Origin: Desulfonatronum sp.
Lineage (GTDB): Bacteria; Desulfobacterota; Desulfovibrionia; Desulfovibrionales; Desulfonatronaceae
Assembly (NCBI GenBank): GCA_011049455.1
Contig: DSBL01000049.1
Span: 1 to 48,092 of the forward strand
Reading direction: 5' to 3'
DNA length: 48,092 bases
Position 1 is the stretch's first letter, and each line of letters starts with the position of its first letter. This document shows, one piece after another, positions 1 to 9,382 of the stretch. Below the pieces are notes generated by a model. It was not told where the DNA came from and did no database searches. It saw only the letters and a list, made by a program, of their open reading frames with translations. Made by a program: the position numbers and the translations under genes.

Positions 1-133
1 GGATGCGGAAGCTGGGCCACTTTTTTGCTCTTTTTTCACTTTGGCTGTTTTGCGGCACCAAATGTCGTCAGCCGTACTCGATGTTCTTTAGCGGACGATA
101 ATAACTTTTTCAGGCTCGACTATAATAGGTCCA

Positions 134-2533
134 ATGGAATTTTTCGTTTACAATGTTTCTCCAAGAGGTGGATATGCAGTGATCATGTTCTGCAGCGCAA
201 GCGTTGTCTTGCTCTCTTGCAGAATTATTACCGCAACTAGAAAAGAAGGAAAACATCTTGGAGTGTTGTATTTTTTTCTCGGGCTGATTGCCGGGCTAGG
301 CTGGTGGACGACCCAACTCATTGCCGCAGCTTTGCTGACCTCCATGCTGTTGTTGATCATTGGACTGGGCAGTCGTGTTTTCACTTGGCGGCTTTTCCTG
401 GGGCTGGGAGCGTTTTTCCTGGGAGGTCTTCCCTTTTGGGTCTATAATGTCACGCACGGTTGGCCTACGTTTGCCTTTGCGGACTCATTGGGCAACATTA
501 GTTTTTTTCATGGTGTGCGGCTTTTTATTTCAAACCGTTTTATTAAACTTGTGGATTTGGATTTTGCCGGCGCCATTGTACCTGTCATGGGCGTGATTAT
601 CTACGTTTTGTCAGGCATGATCGCCGTTTGGCTTCTTGTGCGCTTCATACGCACAAAACAATCGCATCACTGGGCGCCTTTGCTGGGCGCCCTGCTTTTC
701 ATTCTTGTTTCCATTCTTGTTTACAGTACATCAAGATACGCATCGGTGGGCGTCGTACGTTATCTTTTGCCCCTGGTTCCCGCTTTGGCTATTGTTCTGG
801 GGATGGCCACCCGGACCTTGTGCAGCAGGCTTCCTTACGGCCTGGGGTGGATCCCCATGCTTTTTTTGATCTGTTTGCAGTTGCGGATTCTGCCGTCAGC
901 CTGGAGCTATGAAGAAAAGCAGAGCAGGAAACAACAGAGCATTGAGGAGGCCGGTCAGTTTTTGGAAGAGCAAAGCATTGGATCGCTCTATGCCTCGAAT
1001 ATCCTCCGTTACTGGAATTTTGCCCTCAGGGAGCGGATTATTGTGGCTGACGTGCTGAAGGATGTTTATCCTCCCAACGCTCGATTTGTGGAGCTCTCCG
1101 AGCATCCAGGCATTCTCCAGGATTGCGGCCGCTTTTCCAGATTCATCGCCGCCACTTCCGCGACGACAAAAATGAAAAAAATCGGGGGGTTTGGACTTCA
1201 TTATGATTATCTTCCCCCGCAAGACGGAAAGACCGAAATATCCCCTGATATGTGGAGTTCCGTGACGGACTCGACCGGTCAGGATATCCGGGAACTTCTC
1301 GCTGATCGTTCCCTGGACACGGCTTGGGCAAGCTTTCGTTATCCACATGCGGACTGGATTGAGATTTCGTTTCATGAACCAGTGACGATTTCCGGCTTGC
1401 GTCTGGTGGCTAAGAATAAAGAGCATTACCCCGGCTTGTTGCAGGTTGAAGGCATGGGGCCAAAAAGCTTGGCTTGGAGGGCTCTGCATCATGCAACCCC
1501 GTTTACCGGTTATTATTGGTCAGGAGATCGACCTTTCTGGATGGGAACTTATCATCGCATGGAAGTGTTCTTTCCTGCTCATACTGTTTCCAGGCTTCGC
1601 ATAAGCAACAAAACGGATGAAGATTTGATGCACCGGAACTGGTCCATCCAAGAACTGCAATTGTTTTCTCCTGGTCAGGCTTTCACGTCGGAGAGGGAGT
1701 CCCTGCCCTTGCTGCTTTCAGAGTTGCAAAAACGGAATATTCGGCACCTTTACGCCGACCGCTGGCCGGCGAATGAGGTTCACAATGCCTCACAGGGGAG
1801 TATTTGGACCCCGCGGGAGCGAACCATCTTTCCCGACGATCGGCACCCAAAGGCTGAACATATTCAAAAACAATACCTTCTTCCTCTTAATGGCGACCGG
1901 ATCATGTTGTTTACCAGGGATACGGCCATGCTCACCCGTTTTGAAAATGCTCCGCTGGTGCGCCGGAGCTTGGCTCAGCGCCGGATTGTCATGCGGGAAA
2001 CTTGCCTTGGGCCCTGGGTGCTTTTTGATTTCGCACCCGGTCAGTGGGCTGGGGATAACACGGCACCTGTGGGACTATGGTGGGCCGGCTTTGCCTCCTT
2101 TCCGACGACAATCCTGGCCAATGCTCGTGAGATTCTTCCCGAAGCCGTGCGTAGGGAATCGGTCGGCAAAAAGGCATTTTTTTATGAAGACAACAATTGG
2201 ACCACCGGAGATACACGCATAACCAATCTAAAATATCTGACAACCTCCCGGGACGTCTATCTTGTTTTGTCCTTGAAAGGGCCTCACCCGCAGGGCCAGG
2301 ACAGGGATTCCCTGGGGCTCGAGCTGTGGGTGAACAACACGCGACTGCCTTTTGTGCGCCAGGATGGGTTTGATTTCTTCTTCTGGATGAAATCGGGATT
2401 CAAGGAAATCAATTCCATCCGCATTACGTCCAAAACGTTTGTTCCCCAAAAGCTGGGCATCAACGAAGACACGAGGGTCCTTGGAATAATGGTCCATTCT
2501 TTGAGCCTGAAAGAGAAACTGCCCGCAAGTTGA
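134..2533 (+). CDS. Membrane glycosyltransferase (GT39/ArnT-like) with discoidin-like C-terminal half, 5' end incomplete
   Basis: The first ~270 residues hold about seven or eight hydrophobic segments, and the motifs SPRGGYA and LPFWVYNVTHGWPTF resemble lipid-linked-sugar glycosyltransferases of the GT39/ArnT type. From about residue 350 the protein is soluble and contains stretches typical of F5/8 type C (discoidin-like) sugar-binding folds, for example ADWIEISFHEPVTISGLRL and a later NWSIQELQLFSP. The role, transfer of a sugar at the periplasmic face, is inferred from the fold and from the LPS genes that follow. The first ATG is probably not the true start. The frame just upstream still reads like this family (FSGSTIIGP before MEFF), but it meets a TAG at 89-91, and the catalytic N-terminal loop expected in the family is absent. 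The gene is therefore truncated at the window edge, frameshifted, or decayed at its 5' end. Confidence 0.6.
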   Translation: MEFFVYNVSPRGGYAVIMFCSASVVLLSCRIITATRKEGKHLGVLYFFLGLIAGLGWWTTQLIAAALLTSMLLLIIGLGSRVFTWRLFLGLGAFFLGGLPFWVYNVTHGWPTFAFADSLGNISFFHGVRLFISNRFIKLVDLDFAGAIVPVMGVIIYVLSGMIAVWLLVRFIRTKQSHHWAPLLGALLFILVSILVYSTSRYASVGVVRYLLPLVPALAIVLGMATRTLCSRLPYGLGWIPMLFLICLQLRILPSAWSYEEKQSRKQQSIEEAGQFLEEQSIGSLYASNILRYWNFALRERIIVADVLKDVYPPNARFVELSEHPGILQDCGRFSRFIAATSATTKMKKIGGFGLHYDYLPPQDGKTEISPDMWSSVTDSTGQDIRELLADRSLDTAWASFRYPHADWIEISFHEPVTISGLRLVAKNKEHYPGLLQVEGMGPKSLAWRALHHATPFTGYYWSGDRPFWMGTYHRMEVFFPAHTVSRLRISNKTDEDLMHRNWSIQELQLFSPGQAFTSERESLPLLLSELQKRNIRHLYADRWPANEVHNASQGSIWTPRERTIFPDDRHPKAEHIQKQYLLPLNGDRIMLFTRDTAMLTRFENAPLVRRSLAQRRIVMRETCLGPWVLFDFAPGQWAGDNTAPVGLWWAGFASFPTTILANAREILPEAVRRESVGKKAFFYEDNNWTTGDTRITNLKYLTTSRDVYLVLSLKGPHPQGQDRDSLGLELWVNNTRLPFVRQDGFDFFFWMKSGFKEINSIRITSKTFVPQKLGINEDTRVLGIMVHSLSLKEKLPAS

Positions 2534-2570
2534 GTCTGGCCCTGAACACAAGTTCTGAGCACTGCACTCC

Positions 2571-3632
2571 ATGAGTAGGATCGATCACTTTTCCCACGCC
2601 GCGCTCCTTGTCGGTCCCTCCTGGGTGGGGGACATGGTCATGGCCCACAGCCTGGTGCAGGTACTCAGGACACAGCATCTCACTCATGCCATTGATGTCC
2701 TGGCCCCGGCATGGAGCGCCGCGCTTGTGGAACGGATGCCCGGCGTGCGTGAGGTTGTTGCTGTGCCCGTGGGTCATGGCCGACTTGGTTTGAGCGTGCG
2801 CTTGGCCTTGGGCCGGAGCCTGCGAGGTGGCTATGACCGAGCCGTTGTCCTGCCAAACTCTTGGAAGTCTGCCCTGGTGCCGTTTTTCGCTCGTATTCCC
2901 CGTCGCACCGGCTATATTGGCGAATGCCGTTATGGGCTGCTCAATGACTGGCGCGGGTTGAACAAGACCGAATTGCCAATGATTGTCCAGCGATTCGTGG
3001 CCCTGGGACTGCCCAAGGGCGCGCCGCTACCTTCTGTTTGTCCTGCGCCGGAACTGCAGGTTGCACCCAGAAATTCCCAAGCTGCCGTGGCTGCTTTTGC
3101 GTTATGGACAAACAAGCCGATTCTGATCCTTTGTCCCGGCGCGGAATACGGTCCGGCCAAGCGCTGGCCCGCGAGCCATTTCGCCGAGGTGGCCAAAACC
3201 ATGTGCAAGCAAGGCTGGGTCGTCTGGGTCATGGGCTCGGATAGGGACAATGATGTGGCCGAAGAGGTGTGTTCCCTGGGTGGATCAGGCTGCGTCAACC
3301 TGGCCGGCCGGACCACCCTGGCCCAGGCCGTGGACTTGATGGCCCTGGCTGATGCTGTGGTCAGCAATGATTCCGGGTTGATGCATGTGGCCGCCGCCCT
3401 GGGACGGCCATTGGTCGCGGTGTATGGTTCCTCGGACCCGGGATTCACGCCGCCGCTGAGCAAGACGGCGCGGATTGTTGCCCTGGAATTGGCATGCAGC
3501 CCGTGCTTCAAGCGGGAATGCCCCCTGGGGCATTATGACTGTTTGAGGGCACTTAGTCCCGAGCGCGTGCTGGAGATGCTTAGCGTCTTGACAATCACGG
3601 CCTCGACACCCGAAGGCAATGCCTCCCCATGA
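2571..3632 (+). CDS. waaF: ADP-heptose:LPS heptosyltransferase II (GT9)
   Basis: This 353-residue protein has the GT9 layout. The N-terminal Rossmann-like domain opens with LLVGPSWVGDMVMAHSL, followed by VLPNSWKSALVPFFA, which is typical of RfaF/WaaF. The C-terminal domain carries the nucleotide-sugar signature with LCPGAEYGPAKRWP, LAGRTTLAQAVDLMALAD and VVSNDSGLMHVAAALGRP. WaaF transfers the second heptose from ADP-heptose to the LPS inner core on the cytoplasmic side of the inner membrane. The length fits the family. It starts 37 bases after the preceding gene, and its stop overlaps the next start in an ATGA, so it is probably cotranscribed and coupled with the downstream GT4. Assignment to heptosyltransferase II rather than I or III rests on overall resemblance. 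Confidence 0.88.
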   Translation: MSRIDHFSHAALLVGPSWVGDMVMAHSLVQVLRTQHLTHAIDVLAPAWSAALVERMPGVREVVAVPVGHGRLGLSVRLALGRSLRGGYDRAVVLPNSWKSALVPFFARIPRRTGYIGECRYGLLNDWRGLNKTELPMIVQRFVALGLPKGAPLPSVCPAPELQVAPRNSQAAVAAFALWTNKPILILCPGAEYGPAKRWPASHFAEVAKTMCKQGWVVWVMGSDRDNDVAEEVCSLGGSGCVNLAGRTTLAQAVDLMALADAVVSNDSGLMHVAAALGRPLVAVYGSSDPGFTPPLSKTARIVALELACSPCFKRECPLGHYDCLRALSPERVLEMLSVLTITASTPEGNASP

Positions 3633-4717
3633 TTTCTTCGCCGATAAAAACAGCCTACATCGTACGTCGCCAGGCCTCGGGCGGCGGCGCGGAACAAGCG
3701 GCAAAACGTTTAGCCGAACACCTGTCCGCTGACTGGAAGGTGCATCGTCTCAGCGCGGGCATGCGTCTTTATGGCCGCACCGTTGCTGGTACCAAAGGAC
3801 CTGGCTGGTGGCGGGCGGTGCGTTTCGCTCGCAATGTGGACGCCTTGCTCAAAGACAGACCCGGTGTGATCCTCAGCCTGGAGAGGGGGCCGGACTGCCA
3901 CATTTATCGGGCAGGGGACGGGGTGCATCTGCGTTGGCGTATGCTGCGCTTCGGTTCTTCCCCGATTTGGATGATCAATTCCCTGCACTGGCTCTATCCG
4001 CGCCTGGAGGCCAAGACCGTGCATTCGGCCCGATTCGTGGCGGCCAATTCAAAGATGGTGCGCAGAGAAATGGAAACGTATTATCCTTGGGCCGCGCCCA
4101 AGTTGCGGGTCGTTCCCAACGGCTATGATCCGGCTGTCTTTTTTCCTGATCCTGTTGCGGCTTTGCGGGTAAAAACGGAGTTGGGGCTATCAGAACCACA
4201 AAAGCTTTTTCTTTTTGTGGGCAGCGGATGGGAGCGCAAGGGACTGGGTCGGGCCATGGAGCTTGTGGCCGGGTACAACCAGACCGTCGGCCCGGATCAA
4301 TCTCCCGGGATGTTGCTGGTCGTGGGCAAGGGCAACCCGAAAGCATATGCTGAACGCATGAAGGGGCTGAACTTGATGGATCACGTGCGTTTTGTGGCAA
4401 CCCGGCCGGACATTGTCAAATTTTTTCAAGCCGCGGATTTTTTTCTTTTGCCCACATTGTACGATCCCTTTTCCAATGCCTGCCTGGAGGCCCTGGCCTG
4501 CGGCTGCCCGGTGGTCACCACCCAAACTAACGGGTTAAGCGAATTCATTGATCACGGCCGAACCGGATTCATCCTGGATGATGATCCGCATGCGGCCGTC
4601 GCCTGGATGCGCACGGCCGCGATTGAACGCGGTAAAGTGGCGGACAGCGTGGCAATACTCACCGTGGAGCACGAGATGCGGGCGTTTTCGGATCTGATGG
4701 AGGCCTGCTCATCGTGA
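3629..4717 (+). CDS. Glycosyltransferase family 4, WaaG-like LPS core transferase
   Basis: A GT4 protein of 362 residues. The N-terminal domain has GGGAEQAAKRLAEHL, and a WaaG-type segment LSLERGPDCHIYRAGDGVH that resembles the E. coli core glucosyltransferase I family. The C-terminal nucleotide-sugar domain runs from PNGYDPAVFFP through FVGSGWERKGL to PTLYDPFSNACLEALACGCPVVTT, with the usual catalytic Glu of the EX7E region in SNACLEALACG. The start overlaps the waaF stop by four bases (ATGA), so translation is likely coupled. The context supports addition of a hexose to the heptose region of the LPS core. Donor and acceptor cannot be told from the sequence. Confidence 0.82.
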   Translation: MISSPIKTAYIVRRQASGGGAEQAAKRLAEHLSADWKVHRLSAGMRLYGRTVAGTKGPGWWRAVRFARNVDALLKDRPGVILSLERGPDCHIYRAGDGVHLRWRMLRFGSSPIWMINSLHWLYPRLEAKTVHSARFVAANSKMVRREMETYYPWAAPKLRVVPNGYDPAVFFPDPVAALRVKTELGLSEPQKLFLFVGSGWERKGLGRAMELVAGYNQTVGPDQSPGMLLVVGKGNPKAYAERMKGLNLMDHVRFVATRPDIVKFFQAADFFLLPTLYDPFSNACLEALACGCPVVTTQTNGLSEFIDHGRTGFILDDDPHAAVAWMRTAAIERGKVADSVAILTVEHEMRAFSDLMEACSS

Positions 4718-4802
4718 ACGGATTCCTGGGCAATGCAGCGAACAACGCGGCTGTTGATGCTCACGTGTGCGAAACGGGCGTGCTTGTTTTTTGGAGGCAA
4801 GG

Positions 4803-5639
4803 TCACGGACCATGGGTGCGGCGGGAACGGCTCCGGTTGGTTTCGTAAAGTTTCAGGTACTTGTAAAACGCGGTGTGACCATTATAGGCGGAGATGAGCA
4901 AACCTTCATATCCGTGAAACATGCCCCGCTTGAGCACGTAGGATTTGAAAAAGGCACAGGCCCCTCGCAGCACGGCCTGCAGGGGGCTGGAAGTCCTGCG
5001 GTCGGCATGCTGGATTGCGAACTGGTCCGAGTATCGCTGCATCTTGGTCAAGAAGTCGGCCACGCAGGCAAAGGGGTAATGGCGCACAGGATGCTTCAGC
5101 CGGATTTCCCTCAAACCGGAGGCCATCACGGACTCATGCACGGCCGCGTCGGTAAATCGGGCTCGGTTGCGGTGAAAAAGACGAATGTTCCTGTCCGGAT
5201 GCCAACCGCAGCAGGTGATGCGCTTGTTGTTGAAATAGTTTTCCCTGGAGAAGGAATAAACGCAACTTGGATCAAGGGATTGCGACAGGATTTCCGCGTT
5301 CAGTTCCGGGGTCAGAATTTCATCGCTGTCAATGGACAGGATCCAGTCATGGCTGGCCAGTTTCGCGGCCCGGTTGTGCATGGGGCCGAAGCCGGTGAAC
5401 GGCTCCTGGAACAGACGCACGTTGGCGAACCCCCTGGCGATGTCCAGGGTGGCATCCGTGGAGCCGTTGTCTAGGACCACGACTTCCGAAAAGGCGGTCA
5501 AGGCCTGGAGGCATTCAGACAACAGACGCTGGGCGTCTTTCGTCAGGATCGTTGCGCTGATGTCCCGGGTCAAAGGCTTGGTCATGACGGCGCTGGCGAC
5601 TGCTTCTCGGTTTGAACAACTGGACGGATCACGATACAT
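4803..5639 (-). CDS. WaaE/KdtX-like glycosyltransferase family 2
   Basis: A GT-A fold family 2 glycosyltransferase. It shows ISATILTKDAQRLLSECL, VVVLDNGSTDATLDIA, the metal-binding SIDSDEILTPEL (DxD-like DSD), and WHPDRNIRLFHR followed by AAVHESV, which is characteristic of the WaaE/KdtX branch that adds a beta-1,4-glucose to the LPS inner core. The open frame begins at 5639, but an internal ATG at 5585 (MTKPLTRDISATILTK) gives an N-terminus closer to the family norm. Neither start has a convincing ribosome binding site. The gene converges with the GT4 gene, leaving 85 bases in which I see no clear terminator. The exact sugar transferred is inferred from the family. Confidence 0.8.
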   Translation of the reverse strand: MYRDPSSCSNREAVASAVMTKPLTRDISATILTKDAQRLLSECLQALTAFSEVVVLDNGSTDATLDIARGFANVRLFQEPFTGFGPMHNRAAKLASHDWILSIDSDEILTPELNAEILSQSLDPSCVYSFSRENYFNNKRITCCGWHPDRNIRLFHRNRARFTDAAVHESVMASGLREIRLKHPVRHYPFACVADFLTKMQRYSDQFAIQHADRRTSSPLQAVLRGACAFFKSYVLKRGMFHGYEGLLISAYNGHTAFYKYLKLYETNRSRSRRTHGP

Positions 5640-5714
5640 CCGTCAAGAATTCACTTGCTCAAGCTCGCCGTGAAGTCAATCCAATTCATCCCCTTTTGAA
5701 CATCAAGAGCGCTC

Positions 5715-6833
5715 ATGCACAGTGATCAACCTTCCGCGTTTCCTCTTCCGCCCCACCTCCAAAGCCTGGAGAGAGTCCGGGTGGATCGAGAGGTTTTGCA
5801 AACATCCCTGGCCCGGAGGGTCCTGCGCAGGATTGCGCATCTGCCCCTGGACGTGGTTGAAGACGGCTGGCATCCCCCGCAAGCGGCCGCAGGGGAGAAC
5901 GTCCTGTATCTCAAGAACTACCGGGGCCGGTTTTTACGTTCTTGTCCCGGAACGCGCCGCTATCACTGCTGCGGCTACCGTATCGTGCACATCGGCGAGA
6001 ATTGTCCCCTGTCCTGTTCCTACTGCATACTCCAGGCCTATTTCCAGGACCGGACGCTCAAGGTCTGGGCCAATCAGGAGGATCTGTTCGCAGAGCTGGA
6101 GCGGGCATTCCGGGAGAATCCAGGACGGCGCTGGCGGCTGGGCACGGGTGAGTTCACCGATTCCCTGACCCTGGAACCGCTTACCGGGTACAGTCGAGAG
6201 CTGGTTTTATTTCTCAAGGCGTTTCCCCAGGCCTGCCTGGAGCTGAAATCCAAGGTCGTGGACCTGAGCTGGATGGACCAGGCGGAACCGGGTCGGGTTC
6301 TGCCAGCCTGGTCCATGAACGCGCCCGCTGTTCAGGCGGCCGAGGAAGCCGGCAGCGCCTCCTTGGAAGAGCGCTTGCGCGCGGCCAGGACCTGCGCCCG
6401 GGCCGGGTTCAGGGTCTGCCTGCATTTTGATCCGATCATATATTATCCTGGTTGGGAACAGGGATACGCGCAAACAGTGGAGATGATCGCGGACCACCTG
6501 CAGCCCGCGCAGGTGGCCTACATCAGCCTGGGGTCGTTGCGCTTCATGCCCGAGCTGAAGACCCACATCGCGGCCAACCACCCTGAAGCTGGCTACATTT
6601 TCGAGGAGTTCATCACCGGCCTGGACGGCAAACAGCGACTATTGCGTCCCCTCAGGGTGGCTCAGCTGCGCCATGTGGCCGAGGGGCTGCGGCGGGCTGG
6701 ATTCCAGGGCTTGTATTTGTGCATGGAGTCCGAGGAAGTCTGGCAGGCGGTATTCGGCTGCTCTCCCCGGCATTTGGGCGGCTTGCAGCGCTATCTGTTG
6801 GAGCGGGCTTTTGGAAACGTTTCGTACTGCTAA
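5715..6833 (+). CDS. SPL-family radical SAM protein (spore photoproduct lyase-like)
   Basis: A radical SAM protein of 372 residues with the cluster-binding CxxxCxxC in ENCPLSCSYCILQAYF (Cys97, Cys101, Cys104). The following GTGEFTDSL, and the overall match to the spore photoproduct lyase family, place it in that group. True SPL repairs the thymine dimer of UV-treated spores. Members in non-sporulating bacteria have no settled function, although DNA photoproduct repair is often suggested. A CC pair just upstream (YHCCGYR) is also visible. It is divergent from the WaaE-like gene. Its stop overlaps the rhomboid stop on the other strand by four bases (6830-6833). Confidence 0.8.
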   Translation: MHSDQPSAFPLPPHLQSLERVRVDREVLQTSLARRVLRRIAHLPLDVVEDGWHPPQAAAGENVLYLKNYRGRFLRSCPGTRRYHCCGYRIVHIGENCPLSCSYCILQAYFQDRTLKVWANQEDLFAELERAFRENPGRRWRLGTGEFTDSLTLEPLTGYSRELVLFLKAFPQACLELKSKVVDLSWMDQAEPGRVLPAWSMNAPAVQAAEEAGSASLEERLRAARTCARAGFRVCLHFDPIIYYPGWEQGYAQTVEMIADHLQPAQVAYISLGSLRFMPELKTHIAANHPEAGYIFEEFITGLDGKQRLLRPLRVAQLRHVAEGLRRAGFQGLYLCMESEEVWQAVFGCSPRHLGGLQRYLLERAFGNVSYC

Positions 6834-7567
6834 CGCCACCGGCTGTGCTCCCGAAACCATTGCTCCATGCTGGTGCAGTGGCGGCAAATGTCCCGTTTTT
6901 GAAAAACCTTGACCAGGACCATGCCCATCACAAAGCCGCCGATGTGCGCCCACCAGGCAATGCCCCCGCCCACGTCGCTCTGGAACATCAGGGAAAAGAG
7001 ACCGGACACGATCTGGATCAGAAACCAGACGCCCAGGAAAACCACGGCCGGAACCTCGAAGAAATAAGGCAAAAAGAAGATGGGCACGAATGCCACCACC
7101 CGGGCATGGGGGTAGAGCAGCAGGTACGCGCCCATGATCCCGGCGATGGCCCCGGAGGCGCCGACCACCGGAACAGTGGAGTCCGTGTTGAAGAGCACGT
7201 GCGCAAGGATCGCGCCCAAGCCGCAGAGCATGTAGAACAGGATGAAGCGCACCGGCCCCATCACGTCTTCCACATTGTCCCCGAAAATCCAGAGCATCCA
7301 CATGTTCAGCAGAAAATGCAGCCATCCGGCGTGGACAAACATGTGCGTGGCCAGGCTCATTCCCCACTGGGTCGGGTAGCCCGCCCACTGAGCCCAGTCA
7401 GGGTGCATGATCCGCGCAGGAACCAGGCCGAACAGATGCGTAAACTGCAGGTACTGGGTTTCGGGCAGGGTCACCTGGAACAAAAAGACCAAAGTGTTGG
7501 CCAGGATGATCAGCCACATGCCGTGGGATCTGGTGCGGCTGGGAATGGTGTCGCGCAGGGGGATCAT
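6830..7567 (-). CDS. Rhomboid family intramembrane serine protease
   Basis: A polytopic membrane protein of 245 residues with about six transmembrane segments and the rhomboid dyad: the nucleophile Ser138 in VVGASGAIAGIMG and His209 in WWAHIGGFVMGM. The loop after helix 1 has the expected HxxxxHxxxN pattern (HAGWLHFLLNMW). Rhomboids cleave substrates within the membrane, but the substrate here is unknown. Its start overlaps the stop of the rluD-coaE fusion in ATGA (7564-7567), so it is the translationally coupled second gene of that operon. A secreted protease with a C-terminal membrane sorting tail is encoded at 41375-42358. Any link to rhomboid or rhombosortase processing is speculation. 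Confidence 0.9.
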   Translation of the reverse strand: MIPLRDTIPSRTRSHGMWLIILANTLVFLFQVTLPETQYLQFTHLFGLVPARIMHPDWAQWAGYPTQWGMSLATHMFVHAGWLHFLLNMWMLWIFGDNVEDVMGPVRFILFYMLCGLGAILAHVLFNTDSTVPVVGASGAIAGIMGAYLLLYPHARVVAFVPIFFLPYFFEVPAVVFLGVWFLIQIVSGLFSLMFQSDVGGGIAWWAHIGGFVMGMVLVKVFQKRDICRHCTSMEQWFREHSRWR

Positions 7568-9177
7568 AAGCTGGGCTTTGCTTTTTTGTCAGTTACGAGG
7601 TTCATCACTTCACGCAGAAGTCGGCGGACTTTACGGCGGCGCAGCCATTGCAGAATTCTTCCCAAAGCCTCTGCCCGGCGGGCCGCGCCTTCCAGGTTGC
7701 CTGGATTTTCCACAATCATGTCGCAGGCTCGCAGCTTGTCAAGTTCCGACCACTGCCACGATTCCACATCAGCCTGCAATTCCTGATCCCAGCCGCGCGA
7801 GACAGCCAGCCACTGACGGCGCAGGCCGTGGGAACAATATATGCCTGCGATCACGTCGAAGTCCGAGCGCCACCCGCCTTCCACGAGCAGGGGCACCTCG
7901 GCTGCGGCGGCCCGGCACCGGGCATGATCTTGCCAAAATGATTCCAGCTTGTGCGCAACCAGGGGATGGATCATGGTCTCCACTTCCCTGCGCAGAGCTG
8001 AAGATGCGCGCATGGCCGCCAGCAGGGCGGTCGTGTCCACAGCGCCGGCTTCATCCGGCACGAACCGTGCGCCGAAAATTCGGCGCAGCAGATCCCACCC
8101 GTCCCCGCCGGGTTGGTACAGCTCGCGGACGGCTGCATCCGCATTCCATATTGGCAATCCGGTCCCGGCCAGGGCGGCCAGGAGCACGCTTTTACCGCAG
8201 CCGGGCAGACCGGTCAGGCCGATCCGCTGGACCTGTCTGGAGCAGACGAGCATTACCCGCCAGAAATCCCTGGGTGGTGAAAGCTGAAATTGCAGGTTTT
8301 GTCCGGTGAATGGATGGGGCAGGGCCAGTCGCCAGGCATGGAGCATAGGACGTTTCAGCAGTTGTTTTGCCCACGGCAAATTCTGGCGCTGGGCATGGGC
8401 CTGAACCCTGGAGTAGACCGGGTCTCCCAGCAGGGGGTGGCCGATATGCTGTAGATGTACTCGGATCTGGTGCGTGCGCCCGGTCTGGATGCGCACCGCC
8501 AGAAGGCTGAACCGCTTCCGGGGATCGGACCAGAGCACCCGATATTCGCTGAGGGCCTGCCGCCCTCCTTTGGGAACCACGGTCATGCGGGTCTTTAGGA
8601 TGGTATGGCGGTCGATGGGAGCGTCAATGAGAGCCCGCTCCTGGTCTGGCAGTCCGTAAACCAGGGCCAAGTAGGTTTTTTGCACGCGGCGGGCCGCGAA
8701 GTCCTCAGCCATACTCAGTCGGGCGGCTTCGTTCAGGGCAACGACAATAAGTCCGGTGGTGTCCTTGTCCAGGCGGTGCACGATACCCGGCCTGGCGCCG
8801 TCCATGTTCTGCAATTCCGGGAATTGGCCCAGCAGGCGGTGTACCAGCGTGCCCGCGTTCAGTCCCGGTGCTGGATGGACCACCAGCCCGGCGGGCTTAT
8901 TCAGCACCACAAGGTCATTGTCCTGGAAGATAACGTCCAGTTCTCCGGTTTCAGGGATCAATGCCGTTGTCAAAGACGGCGGATCAATCTGAAGCAGTTC
9001 GCCTGCGTACAGTCGCCGGGAAGGACGTCGGCATGGAACGCCGTCAATGCTTACCAATCCGGCCTTGATCCAATCCTGAACCCTTGATCTGGTGATTCCC
9101 CGGCCTGTTACATGATCCGTGACAACCTGATCCAGGCGTAATCCGACTTTGGAGCTGGCGACAGAAATCCTCAACAT
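7564..9177 (-). CDS. Fused RluD-type pseudouridine synthase and dephospho-CoA kinase
   Basis: Two enzymes in one 537-residue polypeptide. Residues ~1-60 form an S4-like RNA-binding domain (RLDQVV, SRVQDWIKAGLVSIDG). The RluA-family catalytic domain follows, with the aspartate motif GIVHRLDKDTTGL and the later RTHQIRVHLQHIGHPLLGD. From about residue 315 a dephospho-CoA kinase domain begins with the P-loop IGLTGLPGCGKS and continues with PIWNADAAVREL and EVPLLVEGG. The first activity modifies 23S rRNA uridines; the second phosphorylates dephospho-CoA in the last step of CoA synthesis. The open frame extends to a GTG at 9234, but the ATG at 9177 starts the canonical N-terminus (MLRISVASSKVGLRLDQ). 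No strong Shine-Dalgarno is seen. The kinase half departs from the canonical lid region (SRGWDQELQADVESWQW). Confidence 0.88.
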   Translation of the reverse strand: MLRISVASSKVGLRLDQVVTDHVTGRGITRSRVQDWIKAGLVSIDGVPCRRPSRRLYAGELLQIDPPSLTTALIPETGELDVIFQDNDLVVLNKPAGLVVHPAPGLNAGTLVHRLLGQFPELQNMDGARPGIVHRLDKDTTGLIVVALNEAARLSMAEDFAARRVQKTYLALVYGLPDQERALIDAPIDRHTILKTRMTVVPKGGRQALSEYRVLWSDPRKRFSLLAVRIQTGRTHQIRVHLQHIGHPLLGDPVYSRVQAHAQRQNLPWAKQLLKRPMLHAWRLALPHPFTGQNLQFQLSPPRDFWRVMLVCSRQVQRIGLTGLPGCGKSVLLAALAGTGLPIWNADAAVRELYQPGGDGWDLLRRIFGARFVPDEAGAVDTTALLAAMRASSALRREVETMIHPLVAHKLESFWQDHARCRAAAAEVPLLVEGGWRSDFDVIAGIYCSHGLRRQWLAVSRGWDQELQADVESWQWSELDKLRACDMIVENPGNLEGAARRAEALGRILQWLRRRKVRRLLREVMNLVTDKKAKPSL

Positions 9178-9382
9178 AGTCGAGATCCGAAGATCAGGTG
9201 TCGGCCTGCGAAATGCTGAGGCAAGACGGAACACGCGGTCATGGCCTTCGTGTCCAGGAATTGTTCCGCGATGTCAATACGCAGGCTTGTTTTGGGGCCC
9301 AGAACAGTTTTGTTGTGGACTTTTGTCCCTTTCAAAAGTGGTTTTGTTTTCATATTCACATTGTCAGCAACATCCCGCGTCT

